A DNA stretch of 6,900 nucleotides from contig DASYYE010000499.1 in NCBI GenBank assembly GCA_035946955.1, forward strand, positions 1 through 6,900. Direction: 5' to 3'. The notes below the pieces were generated by a model that was given only the letters and a program-made list of their open reading frames with translations, was not told the DNA's origin and made no database searches. Position 1 is the stretch's first letter, and each line of letters opens with the position of its first letter. Below, in pieces: positions 1 to 5,471 of this stretch. This DNA comes from DASYYE01 sp035946955. Its GTDB lineage: Bacteria > Actinomycetota > Actinomycetes > Streptosporangiales > Streptosporangiaceae. A program made the translations under genes and the position numbers.

Positions 1-1736
1 CACACATTGTGGTGCTGGCGGTGCTGCTGGGGGCGGTTGGGCTGGTCTCGGCGGTGCTGCCGTATGGGCGCCGGTACGGGGAGGCGGAGCTGCGGCGCCG
101 GCTCGGCCTGCTGATCGAAGACCGGATGTTCCAGGCGATCAACTCGTTCCCCGGGCTCAGCCGGTTCGAGTCACCGGAGTTCTACGACAAGATCCGGGTG
201 GTACAGCAGATCAGCAACAGCGTGCCGACCCGGCTGGTGTCCGCGGCGATGACCATCGGCCAGTCGGCGATCACGGCGGCAGGGTTGTTCGCCACGTTGG
301 TGCTGATCAACCCGGTGCTGGCCAGCGTCGTGGCCGCCACCGCGGTGCCGGCGATCACGGCCCAGATCACCAACAGCCGCCGCAGGGCTGACCATGAGTG
401 GCATGCCAGCCCTGCGGCCCGGCGCCAGATGTTCTACGCCCGCCTGCTCAGCGACCGCGACGCCGCCAAGGAGGTGCGGCTGTTCGGCCTCGGCGACTTC
501 CTGCGTGGCCGGATGCTGGCGGAAATCACCGAGATCAACCGTGGCCAGCGCCGACTTGACCTCCGCATCTTCTCAATCGAGGGGATGCTCTCGCTCCTGA
601 CAGCGGTCATCAGTGCCGCCGGGATTGTCTGGACGGTCCGCGAGGCGGTGGCCGGGCGCCTGTCGATCGGCGATGTCACTCTGTTCACCATGGCCGTGGT
701 CGGGGTCCAGGGCGCCATAGGCAACCTGGTGTCGCGTATCGCGGACCTCTACCAGTCATTGCTGCTGTTCGGTCACTACACCGACATCATCTCGGCAGGA
801 CCCGACCTGCCACTAGCCGCCGCACCACTCCAGGTTCCGCCGCTGCGGGGCGGCATCGAGTTCCGCGATGTCTGGTTCCGCTATGACAGCGGCCATCCCT
901 GGGTGCTGCGTGGGGTCAGCTTGGTGATCCCGCTAGGCAAGGCGGTGGCACTGGTCGGGCTGAACGGGGCAGGCAAGACCACACTGGTGAAGCTGTTGTG
1001 CCGGCTGTACGACCCGTGCCGGGGTGCCATCTATTGGGATGGCGTCGACATACGCGACATCGACCCGCGGGATCTGCGGGAGCGGATCGGCACCGTCTTC
1101 CAGGACTACATGGCCTATGACCTCACCGCAGCGGAGAACATCGGCCTGGGCGACCTCGCCCGGCTCGATGACAGGCAGGCCGCGAGGTGGGCGGCTGAGC
1201 AGGCAGGCATCCACTCCAAGCTCGCGTCGCTGCCCCGTGGCTACGACACGATGCTCAGCAGGGTCTTCTTCAGCAACAAGGACAAAGAGAACCCGGAGAC
1301 CGGCGTCATCTTGTCGGGTGGCCAGTGGCAGCGGCTGGCGCTGGCGCGCGGGCTCATGCGGGCCGACCGTGACCTCCTGATCCTCGACGAACCAAGCTCG
1401 GGGCTTGACGCCGAAGCTGAACACGAAATCCACCAGCGCCTGCGCACTATCCGCGGTGGCAGCTCCAGCCTCCTCATCTCCCACCGCCTCAACGCCATCC
1501 GTGACGCCGACACGATCTTCGTACTTGCCGGCGGCCGGATCATCGAGCACGGCGACCATAACGAGCTGATGGCCTCCCACGGTGAGTACCACCGGCTGTT
1601 CACCCTCCAGGCACGTGGCTATCAGGAGTGCCAGCCCGCCCAAGTGGCCAGTCCGGTCTCGCTGCGCGTGTTGGCAGGTGGCGACCAGTTCGCCAGTGCG
1701 CGGGCGGCTGTGCAGGACGGAGAGAGGATTGGCTGA
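1..1736 (+). CDS. ABC exporter, fused permease and ATPase (5' partial)
   Basis: Half-size ABC exporter that would use ATP to move a substrate, probably a peptide, out of the cell. Numbering from the GTG at 9: hydrophobic segments lie near 2-18, 80-118, 191-209 and 218-240, with a cytoplasmic coupling-type motif KEVRLFGLG at 154-162. The nucleotide-binding domain starts near 282. It has Walker A GLNGAGKT (317-324), Q-loop Gln365, signature LSGGQ (435-439), Walker B LLILD (456-460) with catalytic Glu461, and H-loop His492. A roughly 20-residue stretch before the signature (SRVFFSNKDKENPETG) is longer than in most exporters. The frame stays open to the window edge (first full codon at 3). The permease part is about 280 residues and lacks TM1, so roughly 50-70 residues, or more if an N-terminal peptidase domain exists, are probably missing. 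GTG at 9 is therefore unlikely to be the true start. The next gene is a signal peptidase, which suggests a peptide substrate; that is inference. Confidence 0.93.
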   Translation, partial: HIVVLAVLLGAVGLVSAVLPYGRRYGEAELRRRLGLLIEDRMFQAINSFPGLSRFESPEFYDKIRVVQQISNSVPTRLVSAAMTIGQSAITAAGLFATLVLINPVLASVVAATAVPAITAQITNSRRRADHEWHASPAARRQMFYARLLSDRDAAKEVRLFGLGDFLRGRMLAEITEINRGQRRLDLRIFSIEGMLSLLTAVISAAGIVWTVREAVAGRLSIGDVTLFTMAVVGVQGAIGNLVSRIADLYQSLLLFGHYTDIISAGPDLPLAAAPLQVPPLRGGIEFRDVWFRYDSGHPWVLRGVSLVIPLGKAVALVGLNGAGKTTLVKLLCRLYDPCRGAIYWDGVDIRDIDPRDLRERIGTVFQDYMAYDLTAAENIGLGDLARLDDRQAARWAAEQAGIHSKLASLPRGYDTMLSRVFFSNKDKENPETGVILSGGQWQRLALARGLMRADRDLLILDEPSSGLDAEAEHEIHQRLRTIRGGSSSLLISHRLNAIRDADTIFVLAGGRIIEHGDHNELMASHGEYHRLFTLQARGYQECQPAQVASPVSLRVLAGGDQFASARAAVQDGERIG

Positions 1737-1758
1737 GGACGGATTGAGGACGGAGCAC

Positions 1759-1800
1759 GGCACTCTTCCTGGAGGGGTTCGGAACGACAGGAGGAGTGCC
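1759..1800 (+). promoter_or_regulatory. RNA hairpin that sequesters the signal peptidase ribosome binding site
   Basis: GGCACTCTTCCT (1759-1770) can pair with AGGAGGAGTGCC (1789-1800) along all 12 positions, with one G-U wobble (T1766 with G1793), around an 18-nt loop. The right arm contains the whole Shine-Dalgarno AGGAGGA (1789-1795) and ends at the base before the ATG at 1801. If the helix forms in the mRNA it would block ribosome access, so translation of the peptidase gene would need an unfolding event. Such an event could be ribosomes arriving from the ABC gene, which stops at 1736, a ligand or temperature. The pairing is seen directly; the regulatory role is inferred. Confidence 0.6.
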
Positions 1801-2334
1801 ATGGGGGTCGCCGCGGCTACCTGGGTCTGGCTGGCAGGGTGCGCTGCTGTCGCGGCGGCGGGCGCTGCGGTGGTGCGCAGGCGGTTCGTGGTGGTCCACA
1901 TCATGGGTGCGAGCATGCAGCCGACGTACGCCGATGGCGACAGGGTGCTCGTGCGGCGCCGCCGGGATCGGCTCTCGGTGGGTTCTGTAGTTGTGCTGCG
2001 TCCGCCCCGCGACGGCTCACCACGCGGTCGCCCGCTGGGTGGCGCGTGGCGGCACAGCTTCCTGGCCGAGGGCACAGCGGGTGCCGGGGCAACGGAAGCA
2101 ATCCGCAACGGCTGGCTGATCAAACGTGTGGCGGCGCTGCCTGGGGACCCGGTCCCGGAATCGGTGCGGGCCGCCACGAACGGGGTGACCGTGGTCCCGG
2201 CAGGGGCGCTGGTGGTGCTGTCCGACAATCCGGGCGGCGCCGACTCACGCCGGTGGGGGTTCGTCGCGGCTGACGACCTCCTCGGCGCGGTGACAGCGAA
2301 ACTCTCCCCGTCGCCGCGAGCCCGGTCTGAGTAG
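1801..2334 (+). CDS. S26-family type I signal peptidase
   Basis: Membrane-anchored serine protease that removes signal peptides from exported proteins with a Ser/Lys dyad. The 177-residue protein has one N-terminal membrane segment (about 3-25), followed by arginines. Family boxes appear in order: GASMQPTYADGD (36-47) with nucleophile Ser38; the lysine box WLIKRVAALPGD (105-116) with general base Lys108; and the C-terminal box SDNPGGADSRRWG (141-153). It is short for a type I peptidase, with a compact insertion between the Ser and Lys boxes. The ATG at 1801 is chosen because AGGAGGA sits 5 nt upstream and a membrane segment follows at once; the frame is open further upstream but has no good site there. 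It lies 64 nt after the exporter and 16 nt before the SARP gene, so it is probably co-transcribed. It may be dedicated to the exporter's substrate rather than housekeeping (inference). Confidence 0.92.
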   Translation: MGVAAATWVWLAGCAAVAAAGAAVVRRRFVVVHIMGASMQPTYADGDRVLVRRRRDRLSVGSVVVLRPPRDGSPRGRPLGGAWRHSFLAEGTAGAGATEAIRNGWLIKRVAALPGDPVPESVRAATNGVTVVPAGALVVLSDNPGGADSRRWGFVAADDLLGAVTAKLSPSPRARSE

Positions 2335-2350
2335 ACAATCGGAGGGATCC

Positions 2351-3154
2351 GTGCACATCAGTGTGCTGGGACCAATTGAAGTAACGGATGCGGCGGGGCC
2401 ACTCCCGCTGGTCGGCCACAGGCAGCGGGCACTCCTCGCGGTCCTGGCGCTCGAGGCCGGGCGCGTCGTGCCTGTGCACCGGTTAGTGGACGCCATATGG
2501 GATGACAGTCCGCCCGCCACCGCGCGGGCAAAGGTGCAGGCACATGTGTGCGCGCTCCGCCAGGTGATTGGACAGCGGGCACAGGATCCCGCGGGCCCCC
2601 TCCTGACCTGCCCCCCCGGCTATTTGCTGCGCTTGCGGGACGGTGAGCTTGACCTCACTGAGTTCGGCTCGCTCACCGCGCGGGCGGTTAACGCGTCCAG
2701 GCTGGGGCAGCCGGATGCCGCCTCAGAGCTCCTCACCTGCGCCCTTGCGCTGTGGCGCGGCGAGGTGTGTGCGGACGTGGCGTCTCCGCTGGTCCGGGCG
2801 GCAGCCGACGCGCTGGAGGAACGCCGCCTGCTAGCCATCGAGGCAAAGGCCGAAGCCGATATGGCCCTCGGCCGCTGCGACGCGGTCGCCGCCGACCTCG
2901 CCGCGTATGTTGCCCGCTACCCACTCCGCGAGCGGCTGCGCGCCATGCTGATGCTCGCCTGGTACCGCCTGGGCTGCCGGGCCAATGCGCTAACCGCGTA
3001 CCGCGACGGCCGCCAGGCGATGATCGCCGGCCTCGGGCTGGAGCCAGGCCCTCAACTGCGCCACCTGCACCAGCGCATCCTGGCTGACGATCCCAGCCTC
3101 CAGGTGAGTGCCCCCAAACGGTTCAAGGTGACTATCGGCGCCCAAGCGCAGTGA
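2351..3154 (+). CDS. SARP/BTAD-type transcriptional activator
   Basis: Small pathway-type activator of 267 residues. Residues 1-95 form an OmpR-like winged helix-turn-helix: HISVLGPIEV at the start, RQRALLAVLALEAGRVV and the LVDAIWDDSPPATAR turn, then VQAHVCALRQVI, ending with CPPGYLLRL. Residues about 99-250 are the helical bacterial transcriptional activation domain (LDLTEFGSLTARA, ALEERRLLAIEAKAEADMALGR, YPLRERLRAMLMLAWYRLGCRANALTAY, GLGLEPGPQLRHLHQRIL). Family members usually bind short direct repeats and recruit RNA polymerase to biosynthetic operons. The start is GTG, with GGAGGG 4 nt upstream; it follows the peptidase stop by 16 nt. Leu45 is encoded by TTA (2483-2485), a rare codon in streptomycetes that commonly makes pathway activators depend on the bldA tRNA. 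Its target is unknown but is most simply its own operon or the downstream peptide gene. Confidence 0.93.
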   Translation: MHISVLGPIEVTDAAGPLPLVGHRQRALLAVLALEAGRVVPVHRLVDAIWDDSPPATARAKVQAHVCALRQVIGQRAQDPAGPLLTCPPGYLLRLRDGELDLTEFGSLTARAVNASRLGQPDAASELLTCALALWRGEVCADVASPLVRAAADALEERRLLAIEAKAEADMALGRCDAVAADLAAYVARYPLRERLRAMLMLAWYRLGCRANALTAYRDGRQAMIAGLGLEPGPQLRHLHQRILADDPSLQVSAPKRFKVTIGAQAQ

Positions 3155-3181
3155 CAGACAGGTGCAGGAGGACGCAGACTC

Positions 3182-3207
3182 TGTGGCGAGCCACCCGGCT
3201 CGCCACA
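3182..3207 (+). terminator. Perfect 11-bp hairpin after the SARP gene (terminator or attenuator)
   Basis: TGTGGCGAGCC (3182-3192) and GGCTCGCCACA (3197-3207) are exact reverse complements around a 4-nt ACCC loop. The hairpin sits 27 nt after the SARP stop and ends 19 nt before the ATG at 3227. There is no U-tract after it (the next bases are ACAAAA), so it is not a classic intrinsic terminator. In actinomycetes, hairpins without U-tracts can still terminate or stabilise transcripts. It could also separate expression of the upstream operon from the small ORF. Confidence 0.6.
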
Positions 3208-3230
3208 ACAAAATACGGGAGGACAGATGA
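3183..3230 (+). CDS. Possible 15-codon leader mini-ORF coupled to the small ORF
   Basis: A GTG at 3183 opens a 15-codon frame (V/M-ASHPARHNKIREDR) that ends with TGA at 3228-3230. That stop overlaps the ATG at 3227 as ATGA, the usual layout for translational coupling. A strong Shine-Dalgarno AGGAGGA (3166-3172) lies 10 nt upstream and has no other gene to serve. The start codon is inside the left arm of the hairpin, so translating it would melt the stem. No homology is recognised and short frames arise by chance, so this is a candidate only. Confidence 0.25.
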   Translation: MASHPARHNKIREDR

Positions 3231-3562
3231 ACCGTTCCCGCTGGCAGCTCGCCGTTGCCAGCCTCGTGACCTCGGGCTTGGCATCCAGGGTGATGACCGC
3301 TGCAACAGGACCAGCCGGGCACCCAGCCGGTTTCTGCGGGGTATGTGTTGCGAATCCGTCCGCCTTTCACTACTGCTACACACCCACTAAGTCAGCGACT
3401 TTCGGGGCTAAGAAGCCAGTCTTCCGTCAGCGGCGCCTCAGGTGGCCCATCGGCCATCCAGGCGTGGAGTGCCTGGATCAGCGGGCCAGGATTCTTTCTG
3501 GAACGTGGAAAGGAGCGATTACTCGTGTAGACGACTCCAGTGGTGATGTTGTCAGCTTGTAG
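3227..3562 (+). CDS. Small exported Cys-containing peptide, probably 3'-truncated or fused
   Basis: Not recognised. The ATG at 3227 has an excellent ribosome binding site, GGGAGGA at 3217-3223. The first 26 residues resemble a weak signal peptide: basic MNRSR, a hydrophobic stretch WQLAVASLVTSGLAS, then Arg21 and VMTAA, where a signal peptidase could cut. A Gly/Pro/His linker and a short Cys segment follow: FCGVC at 36-40 and YCY at 49-51. Only the first 55 codons precede the convergent toxin gene (stop at 3392); residues 56-111 are antisense to that toxin and look unlike a natural continuation. GC at third positions is high in the signal-like part (about 19 of 23 codons) and drops afterwards. 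The likely reading is a secreted-peptide gene whose 3' end was replaced by the toxin-antitoxin cassette. It could be a target of the neighbouring signal peptidase and exporter. A chance ORF remains possible. Confidence 0.4.
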   Translation: MNRSRWQLAVASLVTSGLASRVMTAATGPAGHPAGFCGVCVANPSAFHYCYTPTKSATFGAKKPVFRQRRLRWPIGHPGVECLDQRARILSGTWKGAITRVDDSSGDVVSL

Positions 3563-3781
3563 CGCCCGCTGCAGAATAGGCCGGAAGTCTTTAACGTTCT
3601 CTGTGACCAGCCAGCGGCCTTGAGAGATTGCCCAGGCGAAGACTTCTTCGTCGTTCATCGCCCGCAGTTCACCACGCTCAGCCACCGCGACTACATCATG
3701 GCCAAGGTCACGCAGGGCGCCAGCAACGGTGGGTGAAAACATTTCGTCAAGCACCAGCCGGGCACTAGCTGAACTGCTCAT
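3392..3781 (-). CDS. DUF5615-type PIN-like toxin
   Basis: Putative toxin, 129 residues, with the PIN-like fold of the DUF5615 family; such proteins are predicted metal-dependent nucleases in VapBC-like pairs. Seen: LVLDEMFSP (9-17) with acidic Asp12/Glu13, then LRDLGHDVVAVAERGELRAMNDEEVFAWAISQGRWLVTENVKDF (23-66), containing Glu45/Glu46 and the family signature TEN..DF (60-66). These acidic residues would form the metal site. The start at 3781 is preferred over the in-frame ATG at 3808 because 3781 gives a 4-nt ATGA overlap with the antitoxin stop, and homologous sequence starts just after it. The antitoxin gene lies directly upstream in the same operon. The 3' end converges on the small exported-peptide ORF. 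GC content looks lower than in the left operon, as expected for a mobile cassette. Nuclease activity is inferred from the family. Confidence 0.85.
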   Translation of the reverse strand: MSSSASARLVLDEMFSPTVAGALRDLGHDVVAVAERGELRAMNDEEVFAWAISQGRWLVTENVKDFRPILQRALQADNITTGVVYTSNRSFPRSRKNPGPLIQALHAWMADGPPEAPLTEDWLLSPESR

Positions 3782-4200
3782 GCGATGAGTTGCCGTTGCA
3801 CCCGCCATGCCTCCTCGGCCCGAGCCGACACTTCATCGGCATCGCTGATTTCGGCATCAATCTCGTCGCGGTAGTCCCCGTAGTAGTTAACGGCTGTGCT
3901 GATCCGGCTTGCGTCAACGGCAAACACGTCGGCGGCGGCGTCCAGTGCGGCCGGGCCCCGCTCGTCCACTTCACGGAGGAACTTGATGACCTCCCAGACA
4001 TCTGGTCCATAGGCGAGGGCGGCCCGTCGGCCAGACGGGCCATCCTTAAAGATCACGCCAGGGTGATCTGCCATCCGGAGACCTTCGTCGATGAGCCGCT
4101 GCGCCAGTGCCGATGTAGTCGAGCCGGTCGTGGCCCCCGCGCGACGGCGCAGTCGCGCCAGCAGGACTGGCTCAAAGCGGATGGATAGGGGAGTAGTCAT
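3778..4200 (-). CDS. Antitoxin with ribbon-helix-helix and DUF433-like parts
   Basis: Probable antitoxin and autorepressor, 140 residues, paired with the PIN-like toxin. The N-terminus fits a ribbon-helix-helix DNA-binding fold: strand LSIRFEP (5-11), helix VLLARLRRRAGAT, then TTSALAQRLIDEGLRMAD (28-45). A middle section HPGVIFKDGPSGRRAALAYGPDVWEVIKFLRE (46-77) leads to FAVDASRISTAVNYYGDYRDEIDAEI (93-118), which resembles the end of DUF433 proteins (pattern V..A..YY...R.EID). DUF433 proteins are known partners of DUF5615 toxins, which supports the pairing. The ATG at 4200 has no Shine-Dalgarno but lies 7 nt from a TACAAT box, so translation is probably leaderless. The stop overlaps the toxin start, so the toxin is likely translated by coupling. 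The DUF433 resemblance is read by eye. Confidence 0.82.
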   Translation of the reverse strand: MTTPLSIRFEPVLLARLRRRAGATTGSTTSALAQRLIDEGLRMADHPGVIFKDGPSGRRAALAYGPDVWEVIKFLREVDERGPAALDAAADVFAVDASRISTAVNYYGDYRDEIDAEISDADEVSARAEEAWRVQRQLIA

Positions 4201-4227
4201 GCACTACATTGTAGCGTAAGTGCTACA
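4201..4227 (-). promoter_or_regulatory. Leaderless promoter and operator of the toxin-antitoxin operon
   Basis: On the - strand, TACAAT (4213-4208) matches the -10 consensus at five of six positions and ends 7 nt before the ATG at 4200, so transcription would start at or next to that ATG. No clear -35 is seen at the expected distance. Two overlapping palindromes share one arm: CTACA-T-TGTAG (4204-4214) and TGTAGC-(6 nt)-GCTACA (4210-4227). They cover the -10 box, as expected for autorepression by the ribbon-helix-helix antitoxin. The repeats are direct observations; the operator role is inferred. Confidence 0.6.
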
Positions 4228-4332
4228 TGCTTGACATGAGTTGCTTTGACGCCCGGTCCTCAAGGTCTGCGAGGTCATCGACGCTCCCGTATCAGACACG
4301 CCGAGCCCGCGACCGGGTGCGCGCCAGCGTGC

Positions 4333-4364
4333 TTGACCTTCGAGTCGACTTGAAGACGTAACGT
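4333..4364 (+). promoter_or_regulatory. MerR-type self-regulated promoter
   Basis: TTGACC (4333-4338) and TAACGT (4359-4364) form -35 and -10 boxes with a 20-nt spacer, the over-long spacing typical of MerR-activated promoters. An 18-bp near-perfect palindrome, CTTCGAGTC/GACTTGAAG (4338-4355, one mismatched pair), fills the spacer and would be the regulator's binding site. The -10 box ends 7 nt before the ATG at 4372, so the mRNA is likely leaderless. This indicates that the regulator controls its own gene. Confidence 0.8.
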
Positions 4365-4371
4365 CGCGGAC

Positions 4372-5112
4372 ATGGGTTACCGAATCTCCGAACTCGCCCG
4401 TGTCAGCGGTTTCAGCCCTTCCACGTTGCGCTACTACGAGACCGCGGGACTGCTGCCGGACCCTGACCGGACCGGTGCTGGCTACCGCGTCTACGGCGAG
4501 GAGGCGGTTGAACGGTTGGCGTTCATCGCCCGCGCCAAGACGATGAGGTTCAGCCTCAGCGACATCGCCGAACTCGTCGCGTTGTGGGCCGATGGTCCTT
4601 GCGGGCCAGTGCAGGACCGTCTCCGAGACCTCCTGGACGCGAAGGTCACCGAGGTGGGCTCACACCTCGCGGCGATGTCGGGGTTCGCGGCACAACTCGG
4701 TCACCTGCGCACCTCACTCGCCACAGCACGCCCCGCCGAACGCTGCGGCCCTGGCTGCGGGTGTGACACCGCGCTGCCAGCGCCCGCCGGGCCCGGTGCA
4801 GCACAGGAAGGGTCAGCGGCACCGGTCGTGTGCACGCTGAGCATCCCCGACGCCGCCGACCGGGGCAGCGAGTGGGCCGACCTGCTCACGCACGTCTCCG
4901 AACGCCACAAAGCCCAAGACGGCCTGCGCCTGCGGCTGCCATCCGATCCCGTGGTCGTGGCCCGAGCCGCGGACCTGGCCGTTCGCGAGACGCAGTGCTG
5001 CGCGTTCTTCTCTTTCACCCTCACCGTCGACGTCCAGGGAACCTGGCTCGCAGTCACTGCCCCGCCAGACGGCCAGGTCATTCTCGCCGCGGTGTTCGGG
5101 GATCCAGCCTGA
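4372..5112 (+). CDS. MerR-family regulator, metal-sensor type, with extra C-terminal Cys domain
   Basis: Transcription factor of 246 residues that would bind the palindrome in its own promoter and remodel it on sensing an effector. Residues 3-70 are the MerR winged helix: YRISELARVSGFSPSTLRYYETAGLLP, then GYRVYGEEAVERLAFIARAKTMRFSLSDIAEL. A dimerisation helix spans about 78-118. Cys77, at the start of that helix, and the cluster CGPGCGC (Cys125, 129, 131) after it are placed like the ligands of Hg, Zn or Cd sensors of this family. Residues about 152-246 are an added domain (VVCTLSIPDA, LRLRLPSD, RETQCCAFFSFTLTVD, LAVTAPPD) with Cys154, Cys209 and Cys210, absent from classical MerR (about 140 residues). 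It may bind metal too, but its role is not known to me. No reductase, efflux or chaperone gene follows, so the target beyond itself is unknown. There is no Shine-Dalgarno; the start is set by the leaderless promoter. Confidence 0.9.
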   Translation: MGYRISELARVSGFSPSTLRYYETAGLLPDPDRTGAGYRVYGEEAVERLAFIARAKTMRFSLSDIAELVALWADGPCGPVQDRLRDLLDAKVTEVGSHLAAMSGFAAQLGHLRTSLATARPAERCGPGCGCDTALPAPAGPGAAQEGSAAPVVCTLSIPDAADRGSEWADLLTHVSERHKAQDGLRLRLPSDPVVVARAADLAVRETQCCAFFSFTLTVDVQGTWLAVTAPPDGQVILAAVFGDPA

Positions 5113-5471
5113 TACGTCCGGCCCAAGACCCGTCGCCAGACCACGGTGGTCAGTCCCGGCGAGTGGCTGGCCTGCGGTGCGATGGCAGGTGTGCATTAAC
5201 TGCTGGCGGCCTGGCCCGGGCCGGACGGCCCCGGCGTTGAGCAGGCGGTAGGCGTTGCTGGCGGAGCCCGCTGAGGCCGTGACCTGGGCTTTGACGGTGT
5301 TTTGACGCTGACGGCCTAATGTCCCGCCAGGCAGTTCGCTGCGACCACATACGCGTGACAGCTGAGGTGTTTCTCTCCCGCTACCAGATCATCCGGCCAG
5401 GCTAATAGGTGGATCGAGGCACGTACAACATAACCATAACGGGGCTACTACAGCACGGGGGTCGTGCAGAG
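5113..5471. other. Intergenic region between the MerR and LuxR genes
   Basis: No convincing gene. GGCCCGGGCC (5213-5222) and the following GC-rich run could form a weak hairpin. TTGACG occurs at 5291-5296 and 5302-5307, with TAATGT at 5317-5322, a poor promoter match. The - strand holds an open frame without a usable start (5388 downwards, stop at 4813), with high third-position GC between about 5200 and 5300, possibly a gene remnant. The stretch 5415-5445 is AT-richer and may contain the LuxR promoter, but no box stands out. Confidence 0.4.

Noticed and set aside
933..2228. Long - strand open frame (431 codons) across the ABC and peptidase genes
   Set aside because: It is antisense to two genes with complete catalytic motifs, has low-complexity Arg/Pro/Ala/Thr content and no ribosome site; a shadow frame common in GC-rich DNA.
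3782..3808. ATG at 3808 as toxin start
   Set aside because: It would add nine residues overlapping the antitoxin; the ATGA overlap at 3781 is the standard coupled start.
4231..4236. Perfect TTGACA on the + strand as a -35 box for the MerR gene
   Set aside because: No -10 box follows at a normal distance and it is about 135 nt from the ATG; the TTGACC/TAACGT pair with the palindrome is far better.
4701..5196. Two - strand frames antisense to the MerR C-terminus
   Set aside because: The + strand codes for a recognisable MerR protein there; the antisense products are Arg/Gly-rich and match nothing I know.
5409..5471. GTG 5409 as start of the LuxR-type gene
   Set aside because: It directly follows an in-frame TAG, lacks a good Shine-Dalgarno, and adds 21 residues without receiver-like pattern; ATG 5472 fits the domain start.
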